A stretch of 64,000 bases of DNA from Pseudomonas huaxiensis (GTDB taxonomy: Bacteria; Pseudomonadota; Gammaproteobacteria; Pseudomonadales; Pseudomonadaceae): the NCBI RefSeq assembly GCF_003231275.1, contig NZ_QKVL01000020.1:43897-107896 (forward strand), written 5' to 3'. This document shows, in pieces, positions 17,491-26,224 of this stretch (position 1 is the first letter of the stretch; each line of letters opens with the position of its first letter). Made by a program: the position numbers and the translations under genes. The notes below the pieces were generated by a model. That model was not told the origin of the DNA. It was given only the letters and a program-made list of their open reading frames with translations, and did no database searches.

Positions 17491-17579
17491 CTTGTTCCCT
17501 ACGCAGGCGCTAACCTGATCAGGTTCAACGGGATCCGGAATTATCCGATCTCAGCCTCAACGCAAGGCACCCCGACAAG
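17491..17579 (-). promoter_or_regulatory. TPP riboswitch (THI element) upstream of thiC
   Basis: Read on the minus strand, the conserved THI-box blocks occur in order: GGGGTGCC, then GCTGAGA, then CCGTTGAACCTGATCAGG and TTAGCGCCTGCGTAGGGAA. The closing helix pairs CTTGT with ACAAG at the two ends. It lies about 160 bases upstream of the thiC start. Thiamine pyrophosphate binding is expected to repress thiC, and probably cytX with it. Confidence 0.97.
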
Positions 17580-17658
17580 AACCCGGCCAGTCTAGACTGG
17601 AGTCGCGGCAAACGCCAACCCTCCAAGCACAGGCACGATAAATGGCGCAAATGTCAGA

Positions 17659-17687
17659 TTGTTGCAAAGTGTCCACGGAACTACACT
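17659..17687 (+). promoter_or_regulatory. Candidate promoter for the TolC-family gene
   Basis: TTGTTG at 17659-17664 and TACACT at 17682-17687 are 17 bases apart, about 40 bases upstream of the ATG at 17727. This is a consensus-like match only. Confidence 0.35.
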
Positions 17688-17726
17688 CGCTGGTCTGAAT
17701 TACCCTCTTCGTTCAAGGACCGCCCT

Positions 17727-19166
17727 ATGCTGCGCAAACTTTCACTGGCGCTCGCCGTGTCTTTTGCTTCCAACGGAATGGCCTGGGCAGCAGACGCACC
17801 CCTTTCGGCCAGGACAGACCTGGTCAGTGTCTACCAGGAAGCCGTGAACAATAACGCTGACCTCGCCGCCGCCCGCGCCGACTACGGCGCCCGCCGTGAA
17901 GTCGTGCCCCAGGCCCGCGCCGGCCTGCTGCCGAACCTGTCCGCCGGCGCCGAGATGATGAATAGCCGTACGCACATCGACCAGCCATCGGTGACCGCCA
18001 ACCGCAGCGGCAACTCCTGGCAGGCGACCCTCTCGCAGCCGATCTTCCGCGCCGATCGCTGGTTCCAGTTGCAAGCCGCCGAAGCCGTGAACGAGCAGGC
18101 CGCGCTGGAACTGTCCGCCACCGAGCAGAACCTGATTCTGCAAAGCGCCGAGAACTACTTCGCGGTGCTGCGCGCCCAAGACAACCTGGCTTCGACCAAG
18201 GCCGAAGAAGCAGCGTTCAAGCGCCAGCTCGACCAGTCGAACGAGCGCTTCGACGTCGGCCTTTCGGACAAGACCGATGTGCTGCAATCCCAGGCCAGCT
18301 ACGACACCGCCCGGGCCAACCGGCTGATCGCCGAGCGCCGCGTGCAGGACGCCTTCGAGGCCTTGGTGACCCTGACCAACCGTGAGTACAACGCGCTGCA
18401 GGGCGTCGTTCACACCCTGCCGGTGCAAGTGCCAGTGCCTAACGACGCCAAGGCCTGGGTCGATACTGCCACCCAGCAGAACCTCAATCTGCAAGCCACC
18501 AACCACGCCGTCAGCGCCGCCGAAGAAACCCTGCGCCAGCGCAAGGCCGGCCATGCACCGACCGTCGACGCCGTGGCCCGTTACCAGAAAGGTGACAACG
18601 ACAGCCTCGGCTTCACCAACCCGAACGCGAGCCTGGGCGGCCAGTCGTACCGTGGTGATGTCGAACAGACCAGCATCGGCCTGCAACTGAACATCCCGTT
18701 GTACAGCGGCGGCCTGACCAGCTCGCAAGTGCGCGAGGCGTACCAGCGCCTGAGCCAGACCGAGCAGCAGCGCGAAAGCCTGCGTCGCCAGGTGGTGGAA
18801 AACACCCGCAACCTGCACCGTGCGGTCAACACCGACGTGGAGCAGGTGCAGGCGCGCAAACAGTCGATCATCTCCAACCAGAGCGCGCTGGAAGCCACGG
18901 AAATCGGTTATCAGGTCGGTACGCGCAATATCGTCGACGTGCTCGACGCGCAGCGCCAGCTCTACACCTCGGTGCGCGACTACAACAACACTCGCTACGA
19001 CTACATCCTCGACAACCTGCGGCTCCGGCAGGCAGCGGGCACGCTGAGCCCGCAGGATCTGCAGGACCTGGGACGCTGGTTGAAGCCGGACTACAACCCG
19101 GACAAGGACTTCCTGCCACCGGATCTGGCGGCAGCAGCCAAGGCCAATTTCGAGGCCCGGCCGTAA
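17727..19166 (+). CDS. TolC-family outer-membrane channel protein
   Basis: A 479-residue outer-membrane efflux/secretion channel subunit. The signal peptide is cleaved near AWA|ADA (residue 23). Two tandem OEP repeats follow, each with long coiled-coil helices; motifs include LSQPIFRADRWFQLQAAEA in the first and NIPLYSGGLTSSQVREAYQ in the second. The late YQVGTRNIVDVLDAQRQL segment is the classical TolC signature. TolC trimers form the exit duct for type I secretion and RND pumps. Its position next to thiC matches the P. aeruginosa tolC homologue, as I remember it. Partner pump genes are not in the window. Confidence 0.92.
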   Translation: MLRKLSLALAVSFASNGMAWAADAPLSARTDLVSVYQEAVNNNADLAAARADYGARREVVPQARAGLLPNLSAGAEMMNSRTHIDQPSVTANRSGNSWQATLSQPIFRADRWFQLQAAEAVNEQAALELSATEQNLILQSAENYFAVLRAQDNLASTKAEEAAFKRQLDQSNERFDVGLSDKTDVLQSQASYDTARANRLIAERRVQDAFEALVTLTNREYNALQGVVHTLPVQVPVPNDAKAWVDTATQQNLNLQATNHAVSAAEETLRQRKAGHAPTVDAVARYQKGDNDSLGFTNPNASLGGQSYRGDVEQTSIGLQLNIPLYSGGLTSSQVREAYQRLSQTEQQRESLRRQVVENTRNLHRAVNTDVEQVQARKQSIISNQSALEATEIGYQVGTRNIVDVLDAQRQLYTSVRDYNNTRYDYILDNLRLRQAAGTLSPQDLQDLGRWLKPDYNPDKDFLPPDLAAAAKANFEARP

Positions 19167-19220
19167 GACCGGTTCCCACGGGGATCGGGTCCGGCACGGA
19201 TCTTTTGCCGGACAAAAGAC

Positions 19221-19250
19221 CCTGTGGGAGCCGGCTTGCCGGCGACTGCG
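19221..19250. repeat. Single REP-like element after the TolC-family gene
   Basis: The sequence GTGGGAGCCGGCTTGCCGGC is the typical Pseudomonas REP core with a short internal palindrome (GCCGGCTTGCCGGC). It lies in the 145-base gap before the TIR-domain gene. Confidence 0.6.
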
Positions 19251-19265
19251 ATCGTCCAGGCAAAA

Positions 19266-19309
19266 AACAAGAACGCCCGCTTGGGTCAATCCAGGCGGGC
19301 GTTCTTGTT
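19266..19309. terminator. Bidirectional rho-independent terminator
   Basis: A perfect 15-base stem (AACAAGAACGCCCGC at 19266-19280 with its complement at 19295-19309) with a 14-base loop and flanking A and T runs. It separates the convergent TolC-family and TIR-domain genes. Confidence 0.85.
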
Positions 19310-19311
19310 TG

Positions 19312-19782
19312 TCAGAAACCGCGACGCAAGCGGGCCTTCAGATCGGTGTGGAAGAACTCGGCGTTGTTGCGGTTGGCCTGCGCGGCATCCTTGCTGATCG
19401 CGCGGCGAAAGGTCTGCTCGTCATGGTAGGCGCTGACGAACAGATCGATATGTTCGCGCCGGCTCAGGGTTGGCCAGCGCTCAAGATACGAGGGCAGGGT
19501 GCCTTCGCACTGATAGAAGGCCAGCCTTCGGTTCAACTGGGTAGCGCTGCCGAGGCCGAACGGTACCCACCAATCTTCGACGCCGCTCTGGCCGAGTACG
19601 GTGATCATGTGGGTGCAGGCGTTGATGTTGTTGTTGAGCAGGCTGCAGATATCGTCGGTGGTCTGCCGGGCCTCCGGGTCGAGCAGCTCAAGGCAGGTGT
19701 TGATGCCTTCGAGCTTGAGTCGTTCGTTGATCACGAACGCATCGAGGCGATCAGGGTGGCGGTAACTGATGAAAACGGGCAT
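19312..19782 (-). CDS. Small TIR-domain protein
   Basis: A 156-residue protein that is almost entirely one TIR domain. It starts MPVFISYRHPDRLDAF, the usual strand A/box 1, followed by LKLEGINTCLELLDPE. The later TIR segment reads EDWWVPFGLGSATQ. Bacterial TIR domains are often NAD-cleaving enzymes whose catalytic glutamate sits in a WVPxE-like context; here that position appears to be Gly76. The domain may therefore be non-catalytic, a scaffold or binding module. The ATG at 19782 is chosen because AAAGGA lies eight bases upstream. No defence partner gene is adjacent; neighbours are tolC-like and rsgA. Confidence 0.75.
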   Translation of the reverse strand: MPVFISYRHPDRLDAFVINERLKLEGINTCLELLDPEARQTTDDICSLLNNNINACTHMITVLGQSGVEDWWVPFGLGSATQLNRRLAFYQCEGTLPSYLERWPTLSRREHIDLFVSAYHDEQTFRRAISKDAAQANRNNAEFFHTDLKARLRRGF

Positions 19783-19939
19783 CACTGGCGTCCTTTCAGG
19801 TGAAAGCGCGACGATCAGTGAATTCCTTAAGCCCGGCAATAGACGGCCAGAAACAAAGAAGCATCCTACATCCGTGTATGAACATGCCTACGGATGCAGA
19901 CTACATTGGGTGTTCCCGTTCCCGGCAACGCCCAAAGGG

Positions 19940-20971
19940 TCAGTAGGTGTCTTGCGGCAAGCTGGCGATGATGGAGCGGTAGCTGTTCATCCGTTGTTGC
20001 TGGACGCTTCCGTCCTCCAGGGCCTTGAGCAGTGCACAGCCAGGCTCGCGATCATGCTTGCAGTCGCGGAAACGGCAATTGCCGAGCAGCGTGCTGAACT
20101 CGATGAAACCGGCTTCGACATCCGCGCGACTGACGTGGACCAGGCCGAACTCGCGAATACCCGGGGAGTCGATCAGCTCGCCGCCACCAGGGAAGTGATA
20201 CAGGCGGGCGGTGGTGGTGGTGTGCTGGCCCTGGCCGGACCATTCCGAAAGCTCGCCAACGCGGGACTGCACGTTCGGCAGCAGGCTGTTGACCAGCGAA
20301 GACTTGCCGACCCCGGACTGGCCGACGAACACGCTGATATGACCGTCGAGTATGGTCTGCAACTGTTCCATGCCATTGCCGTGGTGCGCGGACACTTCCA
20401 GCAGCGGGTAGCCGAGTTGCCGGTACACCGCCAGCAGGGCGTTGAGTGCCGGGGCGTTCTGCTCGTCGATCAGGTCGGCCTTGTTCAGCAGCAGCAGCGG
20501 CCGGATACCGGCATGCTCGGCGGCCACGAGGTAGCGGTCGATGAGGTTGGCGTGAGGCTCGGGGGCTGGGGCGAAGACGATGACGATCAGGTCGACGTTG
20601 GCTGCCACTGGCTTGAGCTGTCCGCGGCTGTCGGGGCGGCACAGTTCGGTGCTGCGTGGCAGTTGCGCGACGATCACACCGATACCCTGGTTGCCGGCGC
20701 GCCACACCACGCGATCGCCGGTCACCAGCGCGGGCAGGTTGGCTCGCAGGTGGCAACGGAATACCTGGCCGGCTTCGTCGCCTTGCTCGGCTTCGACCTC
20801 CACTTGCACACCGAAATGCGCGATCACCAGGCCGGTCTGTTCAGGGCCAAGGTCGCCGCCTTCGAGCACCTCCAGGGCGCGCCCCTCACGTTTGGCGGCG
20901 CGGGCGGCACGCTCTTCCTGGATCTTTTCGATGCGCCAGTTTTGGCGGCGGTTGAGCTGGCGTTTGGCCAT
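19940..20971 (-). CDS. rsgA: Ribosome small-subunit-dependent GTPase RsgA
   Basis: A circularly permuted GTPase of 343 residues that aids late 30S subunit assembly. An OB-fold N-terminal region is followed by the permuted GTPase motifs: the NKADL motif comes before the P-loop GQSGVGKSSLVNSLLP. The C-terminal zinc knuckle has the cysteine/histidine set in CRFRDCKHDREPGC. It is divergent from orn, the arrangement seen across gammaproteobacteria. Confidence 0.96.
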   Translation of the reverse strand: MAKRQLNRRQNWRIEKIQEERAARAAKREGRALEVLEGGDLGPEQTGLVIAHFGVQVEVEAEQGDEAGQVFRCHLRANLPALVTGDRVVWRAGNQGIGVIVAQLPRSTELCRPDSRGQLKPVAANVDLIVIVFAPAPEPHANLIDRYLVAAEHAGIRPLLLLNKADLIDEQNAPALNALLAVYRQLGYPLLEVSAHHGNGMEQLQTILDGHISVFVGQSGVGKSSLVNSLLPNVQSRVGELSEWSGQGQHTTTTARLYHFPGGGELIDSPGIREFGLVHVSRADVEAGFIEFSTLLGNCRFRDCKHDREPGCALLKALEDGSVQQQRMNSYRSIIASLPQDTY

Positions 20972-21065
20972 GGAGGTCTCGTCGTTTAAAGCGGGGATGT
21001 TGAAACGGCGTCGAGTTTAGCACGCTCCACTAGGCTAAACTGCGCACCTACCGAGGAGCAGAGCT

Positions 21066-21608
21066 ATGCAGAACCCACAGAATCTGATCTGGATCGATCT
21101 GGAAATGACCGGTCTGGACCCCGACAGCGACGTCATCATCGAGATGGCGACCATTGTCACCGACAGCGATCTCAATACCCTGGCCGAAGGTCCGGTGATC
21201 GCTATCCACCACAGCGACGAAGTCCTGGCGCGTATGGACGAGTGGAACACCCGCACTCACGGCAACTCCGGCCTGACCCAGCGCGTGCGTGAAAGCCGCA
21301 TCGACATGGCCGAGGCCGAGGCGCAGACCATCGCCTTCCTGGAACAGTGGGTGCCCAAGGGCAAGTCGCCGATCTGTGGCAACAGCATCTGCCAGGATCG
21401 TCGCTTCCTCTACCGCCACATGCGCGGGCTGGAAAACTACTTCCACTACCGCAATCTCGACGTTTCGACCCTCAAGGAACTGGCCGGTCGCTGGGCGCCG
21501 GACGTTCGCGACGGTTTCAAGAAGGGCAGCACCCACCTTGCGCTGGACGACATCCGCGAGTCGATCGCCGAGCTGCGCCACTACCGCGAGCACTTCATCA
21601 AGTTCTAA
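21066..21608 (+). CDS. orn: Oligoribonuclease Orn
   Basis: A 3'-5' exoribonuclease of 180 residues that degrades very short RNAs, including pGpG in the c-di-GMP turnover pathway. The DEDDh active site is visible: WIDLEMTGLD (Asp/Glu pair), a mid-domain aspartate, and HLALDDIRESI with the final aspartate. AGGAG precedes the start. The length and divergence from rsgA are as usual. Confidence 0.97.
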   Translation: MQNPQNLIWIDLEMTGLDPDSDVIIEMATIVTDSDLNTLAEGPVIAIHHSDEVLARMDEWNTRTHGNSGLTQRVRESRIDMAEAEAQTIAFLEQWVPKGKSPICGNSICQDRRFLYRHMRGLENYFHYRNLDVSTLKELAGRWAPDVRDGFKKGSTHLALDDIRESIAELRHYREHFIKF

Positions 21609-21701
21609 GCCCCACGGGGGTGCCACGAATCGCTCTGGCGCCCCCTTTTGGTGCTTGAGGCAACTGGTTAGACTGCGCGTCCCTCTGCCTGGACCTGCAC
21701 C

Positions 21702-22313
21702 ATGTTGTTGATGCTCTATCTGATTGCGATCACCGCTGAAGCCATGACCGGTGCCCTGTCTGCCGGTCGTCGCGGCATGGACTGGTTCGGTGTGGTGCTG
21801 ATCGCCTGTGTGACCGCGCTGGGCGGCGGTTCAGTGCGTGATGTGTTGCTGGGCCATTACCCGCTGACTTGGGTCAAACACCCTGAATACCTGGTGCTGA
21901 CCAGTGCGGCGGCGTTGATCACCATCTTCATTGCCCCGTTGATGCGGCATTTGCGCTCGCTGTTCCTGGTGCTCGATGCCATCGGTCTGGTGGCGTTCAC
22001 CCTGATCGGCTGCATGACCGCGCTGGAGCTGGGCCACAGCATGCTGGTCGCCTCCATCAGCGGGATGATCACCGGCGTGTTCGGCGGCATCTTGCGGGAC
22101 ATTCTCTGCAACGACATTCCACTGATCTTCCGCCGCGAACTGTATGCCAGCGTGTCCTTCGCCGCGGCCTGGTGCTACCTGGGTTGCGTGCACCTGCAAC
22201 TGCCGGCAGAGCAGTCGATCCTGATCACCCTGTTCGGCGGCTTCCTGCTCCGTTTGCTGGCGATTCGTTTCCACTGGGAAATGCCCAAGTTTCACTACAA
22301 CGACGACCATTGA
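21702..22313 (+). CDS. TRIC-family (UPF0126/YadS-like) cation channel
   Basis: A 203-residue integral membrane protein with about seven membrane segments and two tandem UPF0126 halves. Each half has its glycine-rich signature: LGGGSVRDVLLG in the first and FGGILRDILCNDIP in the second. Prokaryotic members are trimeric potassium/cation channels related to animal TRIC channels; the role in bacteria is unclear. It stands alone between orn and the convergent queG gene. Confidence 0.88.
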   Translation: MLLMLYLIAITAEAMTGALSAGRRGMDWFGVVLIACVTALGGGSVRDVLLGHYPLTWVKHPEYLVLTSAAALITIFIAPLMRHLRSLFLVLDAIGLVAFTLIGCMTALELGHSMLVASISGMITGVFGGILRDILCNDIPLIFRRELYASVSFAAAWCYLGCVHLQLPAEQSILITLFGGFLLRLLAIRFHWEMPKFHYNDDH

Positions 22314-22328
22314 TTGGCCGACGCGGCG

Positions 22329-23408
22329 TCAGGCGGGACACGCCTGGCGTTCGGCGTGCTGCTTCAGTGCCCACTCGACGTGCTCGCGGACCAGCTCGGA
22401 CGGGTAGTCGCGGCGGGCATTGAGGGCTTCCAGTACGGGGATGGTCGACGGTGCATTGCCCAGCCCCACTGCCAGGTTGCGCAGCCAGCGCTCGTAGCCG
22501 GCGCGGCGTAGCGGCGATCCCTCGGTGCTGGCGAGAAAGCGCTCTTCATCCCAGAGAAACAATTCGGCCAACTCGGCGTTGTCCAGGCCATGACGCGGCT
22601 GGAAATCACTTTCCGCCGTCGGGCGGGCAAAACGGTTCCAGGGGCAGACGATCTGGCAATCGTCGCAGCCGAACACCCGATTGCCGATCATCGAGCGCAG
22701 TTCTTCGGGAATCGCGTTCTTCAGTTCGATGGTCAGGTACGAAATGCAGCGACGCGCATCCAGCACGTATGGGCCGACGAAGGCCTTGGTCGGGCAGATA
22801 TCCAGGCAGGCGCTGCAGCGGCCGCAGTGTTCGGTGGCCTGGGCCTCGTCCACCGGGAGCGCGAGGTCGACGAACAGTTCGCTGAGGAAGAAATAGCTGC
22901 CGGCCTTGCGGTTGAGCAGCAGGGTGTTCTTGCCGATCCAGCCCAGGCCGGCTTGCTGGGCGATGGCTTTTTCCAGCACGGGGGCGCTGTCGACAAAGGC
23001 GCGGAAGCCGAACGGGCCGATTTCCTTCTGGATGCGCTCGGCCAGGTGCTGGACGCGCTTGCGCACCAGCTTGTGATAGTCGCGGCCAAGGGCGTAGCGC
23101 GAGATATAGGCTTTTTCCGGCTGGGCCAGGCGCTGCGCCATCTGCGTATCGCCGGGCAGGTAGTCCATGCGCAGCGAAACGACCCGAAGGGTGCCCGGCA
23201 CCAGCTCGTCCGGGTGCGAGCGCTTGCTGCCGTGGGCGCCCATGTACTCCATCTCGCCGTGATAGCCGGCGGCCAGCCAGCGCTCCAGATGCTGTTCGTG
23301 CTCGGCCAGATCCACACCGGCGATGCCGACGTGGGCAAAGCCGAGTTCACGGCCCCAGTCCTTGATGGACTGGGTGAGGGCGGGGAGATCTATGGCGGAG
23401 GCAGACAT
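22329..23408 (-). CDS. queG: Epoxyqueuosine reductase QueG
   Basis: Catalyses the last step of queuosine synthesis, reducing epoxyqueuosine in tRNA, using cobalamin and iron-sulfur clusters. The 359-residue product has two 4Fe-4S motifs, CGRCSACLDICPTKAF and CDDCQIVCPWNRFA, after the cobalamin-binding N-terminal domain. A HEAT-like C-terminal tail follows. The start is placed at the ATG at 23408 (MSASAIDLPAL); a longer frame runs upstream into the nnrD promoter region. It is divergent from nnrD with 64 bases between. Confidence 0.95.
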   Translation of the reverse strand: MSASAIDLPALTQSIKDWGRELGFAHVGIAGVDLAEHEQHLERWLAAGYHGEMEYMGAHGSKRSHPDELVPGTLRVVSLRMDYLPGDTQMAQRLAQPEKAYISRYALGRDYHKLVRKRVQHLAERIQKEIGPFGFRAFVDSAPVLEKAIAQQAGLGWIGKNTLLLNRKAGSYFFLSELFVDLALPVDEAQATEHCGRCSACLDICPTKAFVGPYVLDARRCISYLTIELKNAIPEELRSMIGNRVFGCDDCQIVCPWNRFARPTAESDFQPRHGLDNAELAELFLWDEERFLASTEGSPLRRAGYERWLRNLAVGLGNAPSTIPVLEALNARRDYPSELVREHVEWALKQHAERQACPA

Positions 23409-23472
23409 GCGAAATAGGGCAACGAGGACACAGGTGCGTATAATTCTGCCAGACATCGGAGCCGAACGACGC

Positions 23473-24333
23473 ATGCCTCAGACCAAACACCCTGCAAACG
23501 AGCCAGTTGTGCTCTCCCGCGACACCGTGGCGGGCCTGCCCGCGCGCGCTGCGACCGCCCATAAAGGACAGTTCGGCCATGTACTGGTGATCGGCGGTGA
23601 TCGCGGCACTGGTGGCGCGGTGTTGCTCAGCGCCGAGGCGGCATTGCGCTGCGGCGCCGGGCTGGTGTCGCTGGCCAGCCGCGCCGAGCACCTGCCGGCG
23701 GCTCTGGCACGGTTGCCTGAGGTCATGAGCATGGGTGTGAGTTCGGCCAATCAGTTGATGGCGCCGATCGAACGGGCGTCGGTTCTGGTGGTCGGACCTG
23801 GGCTGGGGCAAGCGGCGTGGGGCCGCAGCCTGTTGTCGGCGGTGGCCAGTTCGGGTCTGCGGCAAGTCTGGGATGCCGATGCATTGAACCTGCTGGCCGT
23901 GGCGCCGATGGCGTTGCCGGCGGGCAGCATCATTACGCCGCACCCTGGCGAGGCTGCGCGGCTGTTGGGGATTTCCACCGAGGCGGTGCAGGCCGACCGC
24001 CCGGGGGCGGCGCGCAAGCTGGCGCGAAAATACGCCGCCGTTTGCGTGCTCAAGGGCTCTGGCAGTCTGGTCGCGGACCCGCACGGGCGGCTTGCCCTGT
24101 GCAAGCGCGGCCATCCGGCCATGGCTGGCGCAGGTCTGGGGGATGTACTCAGCGGTGTGCTGGGCGCGTTGCTCGCCCAGGACATGCCGGCCTGGGACGC
24201 GGCCTGTCTCGCGGTCTGGCTGCATGCCTGCGCCGGAGAACGTTTGGGTAGCCATGGGCGGGGGCTGGCGGCACATGATCTGGTGCCGTCTATTCGAGAG
24301 TTGTTGGAGGAGCATTCAGCGTGTCAGGCGTAA
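23473..24333 (+). CDS. nnrD: ADP-dependent NAD(P)H-hydrate dehydratase (NnrD/YjeF C-terminal domain)
   Basis: Repairs hydrated NAD(P)H by dehydrating the S-epimer with ADP as the phosphate source. The 286-residue protein covers only the carbohydrate-kinase-like dehydratase domain: GHVLVIGGDRGTGGA near the start, the TPHPGEAARLLG motif and the conserved GAGLGDVLSGVLGALLAQ near 220. The N-terminal epimerase domain found in many YjeF proteins is absent. The 3' end overlaps tsaE by 13 bases. Confidence 0.9.
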   Translation: MPQTKHPANEPVVLSRDTVAGLPARAATAHKGQFGHVLVIGGDRGTGGAVLLSAEAALRCGAGLVSLASRAEHLPAALARLPEVMSMGVSSANQLMAPIERASVLVVGPGLGQAAWGRSLLSAVASSGLRQVWDADALNLLAVAPMALPAGSIITPHPGEAARLLGISTEAVQADRPGAARKLARKYAAVCVLKGSGSLVADPHGRLALCKRGHPAMAGAGLGDVLSGVLGALLAQDMPAWDAACLAVWLHACAGERLGSHGRGLAAHDLVPSIRELLEEHSACQA

Positions 24334-24791
24334 CCCTGTTTTTGGCCGACGAGCAGGCCATGGTCGATTTCGGCGCTCGTATCGCCCAAGTGACCCACGG
24401 CAACGGCGTGATTTTTCTCGAAGGTGACCTCGGCGCGGGCAAGACGACCCTGTCGCGGGGCATCATTCGCGGGCTCGGGCACACCGGAGCTGTGAAAAGT
24501 CCTACATTTACGGTGGTAGAACCGTACGAGATTGGTGAGATCCGCGCCTTCCACTTCGACCTCTATCGTCTGGTCGACCCGGAGGAGCTGGAATTCATGG
24601 GGATCCGCGACTATTTCGAAGGCGATGCGCTGTGCCTGTTCGAGTGGCCGGACAAGGGTGCGGGCATTTTGCCAAAGCCGGACCTGACCATTACCATAAG
24701 CCCCCAGGCGGGCGGTCGTTCGTTGAACCTGGCGCCGCAAGGTGCTCGCGGTGAAGCCTGGTGTGCCGCTTTGGCCTTGGAATTCAAATAG
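24321..24791 (+). CDS. tsaE: tRNA threonylcarbamoyladenosine biosynthesis ATPase TsaE
   Basis: A 156-residue ATPase required with TsaB and TsaD to make t6A37 in ANN-decoding tRNAs. The Walker A motif GDLGAGKTTLSRG is near residue 35, followed by the SPTFTVVEPY motif and LFEWPDKG. It overlaps nnrD upstream and is followed at once by amiB, so it belongs to the large nnrD-to-hflC operon. Confidence 0.95.
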   Translation: MSGVTLFLADEQAMVDFGARIAQVTHGNGVIFLEGDLGAGKTTLSRGIIRGLGHTGAVKSPTFTVVEPYEIGEIRAFHFDLYRLVDPEELEFMGIRDYFEGDALCLFEWPDKGAGILPKPDLTITISPQAGGRSLNLAPQGARGEAWCAALALEFK

Positions 24792-24805
24792 AAATGGGGA
24801 AAGGT

Positions 24806-26224
24806 ATGCGCTTTCGCGCACTGGTTGCCGTCGTAGGACTGCTGCTTACGGCAGTGACCGTTGACGCTTTCGCGGTCACACAGGTCAAGAGCGTGCGCCT
24901 GTGGCGCGCGCCGGACAACACGCGGCTGGTCTTCGATCTGTCTGGCCCGGTGCAGCACAGTGTCTTCACCCTGACTGCGCCTGATCGGCTGGTCATCGAT
25001 ATCAACGGCGCCACCCTGGCCGCGCCGCTCTCGGTTTCCACTTCCAACACACCAATCACCGCCGTACGTTCGGCACAGCGCACGCCTACCGACCTGCGCG
25101 TAGTGATTGACCTGAGCAAGACCGTCACCCCGAAAAGCTTCACCCTGGCGCCCAACGCCCAGTACGGCAATCGCCTGGTGGTGGATCTGTACGACCAAGA
25201 AGCCGACGCTGCGGCCCAGCCGCCGACACCGGCCGCCACGACTGCGACCACTCCTGTGGTGCCCGTGACGCCTACGCAACCAGCGATCACGCTGCCGCCG
25301 GTGCCTAATGGCAAGCGCGATATCGTCATTGCCATCGACGCCGGTCACGGCGGTGAAGACCCGGGTGCCTCGGGCTCCCGCGGCCAGCACGAGAAAGACA
25401 TCGTGCTGCAGATCGCCAAGGAACTGCAGCGCCAGATCAATACCGAGAAGGGCTTCCGCGCCGAGCTGACCCGTACTGGCGATTACTTCATCCCGCTGCG
25501 CAAGCGCACCGAGATCGCCCGCAAGAAAGGCGCCGACCTGTTCATCTCCATCCATGCCGACGCCGCGCCGTCCACGGCGGCCTTCGGTGCTTCGGTGTTC
25601 GCCCTGTCTGATCGCGGCGCCACCTCCGAGACGGCGCGCTGGCTGGCGGACAGTGAAAACCGTTCCGACCTGATCGGTGGTGCCGGCAACGTCAGCCTCG
25701 ACGACAAGGACCGCATGCTCGCGGGCGTGCTGCTGGACCTGTCGATGACCGCGTCGCTCAGCTCCAGTCTGAACGTCGGGCAGAAGGTCCTGGGCAACAT
25801 CGGTCGGGTGACCTCGCTGCACAAACGCCGGGTCGAGCAGGCGGGTTTCATGGTGCTTAAATCGCCGGATATCCCGTCGATTCTCGTGGAAACCGGGTTC
25901 ATCTCCAACGCCAACGAAGCCGCCAAGCTGGCGACGCCGAGCCACCAGCAGTCGCTGGCGCGTTCGATCCACGGCGGCGTGAAGCAGTTCTTCCAGCAGA
26001 ACCCTCCACCGGGTACCTACATCGCCTGGCTGCGGGACAGCGGCAAGATCGCCCAAGGCCCGCGTGAGCATGTGGTACGCCCAGGCGAGACCTTGGCCAT
26101 GATTGCTGTGCGCTATCAGGTCAGCGTGGCCGGCCTGCGTAGCACCAACAACCTCAAGAGCGATGAGCTGAAAGTCGGCCAGAATCTGGATATTCCAGCG
26201 ACCACCCTGGCAGCCCAGCCATGA
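24806..26224 (+). CDS. amiB: N-acetylmuramoyl-L-alanine amidase AmiB-type with AMIN and LysM domains
   Basis: A periplasmic cell-wall amidase that splits septal peptidoglycan during daughter-cell separation. The 472-residue product has a signal peptide (MRFRALVAVVGLLLTAVTVDA), an AMIN domain (about 25-130), a proline/threonine linker, then the Amidase_3 zinc domain. That domain has IAIDAGHGGEDPGASG, SIHADAAPS and VETGFISN motifs. A C-terminal LysM domain opens with EHVVRPGETLAMIAVRYQV. The start at 24806 is preferred because GGGGAAAGG lies just before it. The stop overlaps mutL by four bases. Confidence 0.94.
   Translation: MRFRALVAVVGLLLTAVTVDAFAVTQVKSVRLWRAPDNTRLVFDLSGPVQHSVFTLTAPDRLVIDINGATLAAPLSVSTSNTPITAVRSAQRTPTDLRVVIDLSKTVTPKSFTLAPNAQYGNRLVVDLYDQEADAAAQPPTPAATTATTPVVPVTPTQPAITLPPVPNGKRDIVIAIDAGHGGEDPGASGSRGQHEKDIVLQIAKELQRQINTEKGFRAELTRTGDYFIPLRKRTEIARKKGADLFISIHADAAPSTAAFGASVFALSDRGATSETARWLADSENRSDLIGGAGNVSLDDKDRMLAGVLLDLSMTASLSSSLNVGQKVLGNIGRVTSLHKRRVEQAGFMVLKSPDIPSILVETGFISNANEAAKLATPSHQQSLARSIHGGVKQFFQQNPPPGTYIAWLRDSGKIAQGPREHVVRPGETLAMIAVRYQVSVAGLRSTNNLKSDELKVGQNLDIPATTLAAQP

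Noticed and set aside
19312..19782. TIR protein as part of a Thoeris or other defence system
   Set aside because: No ThsA/SIR2, NLR or CBASS-like partner is nearby; neighbours are housekeeping genes.
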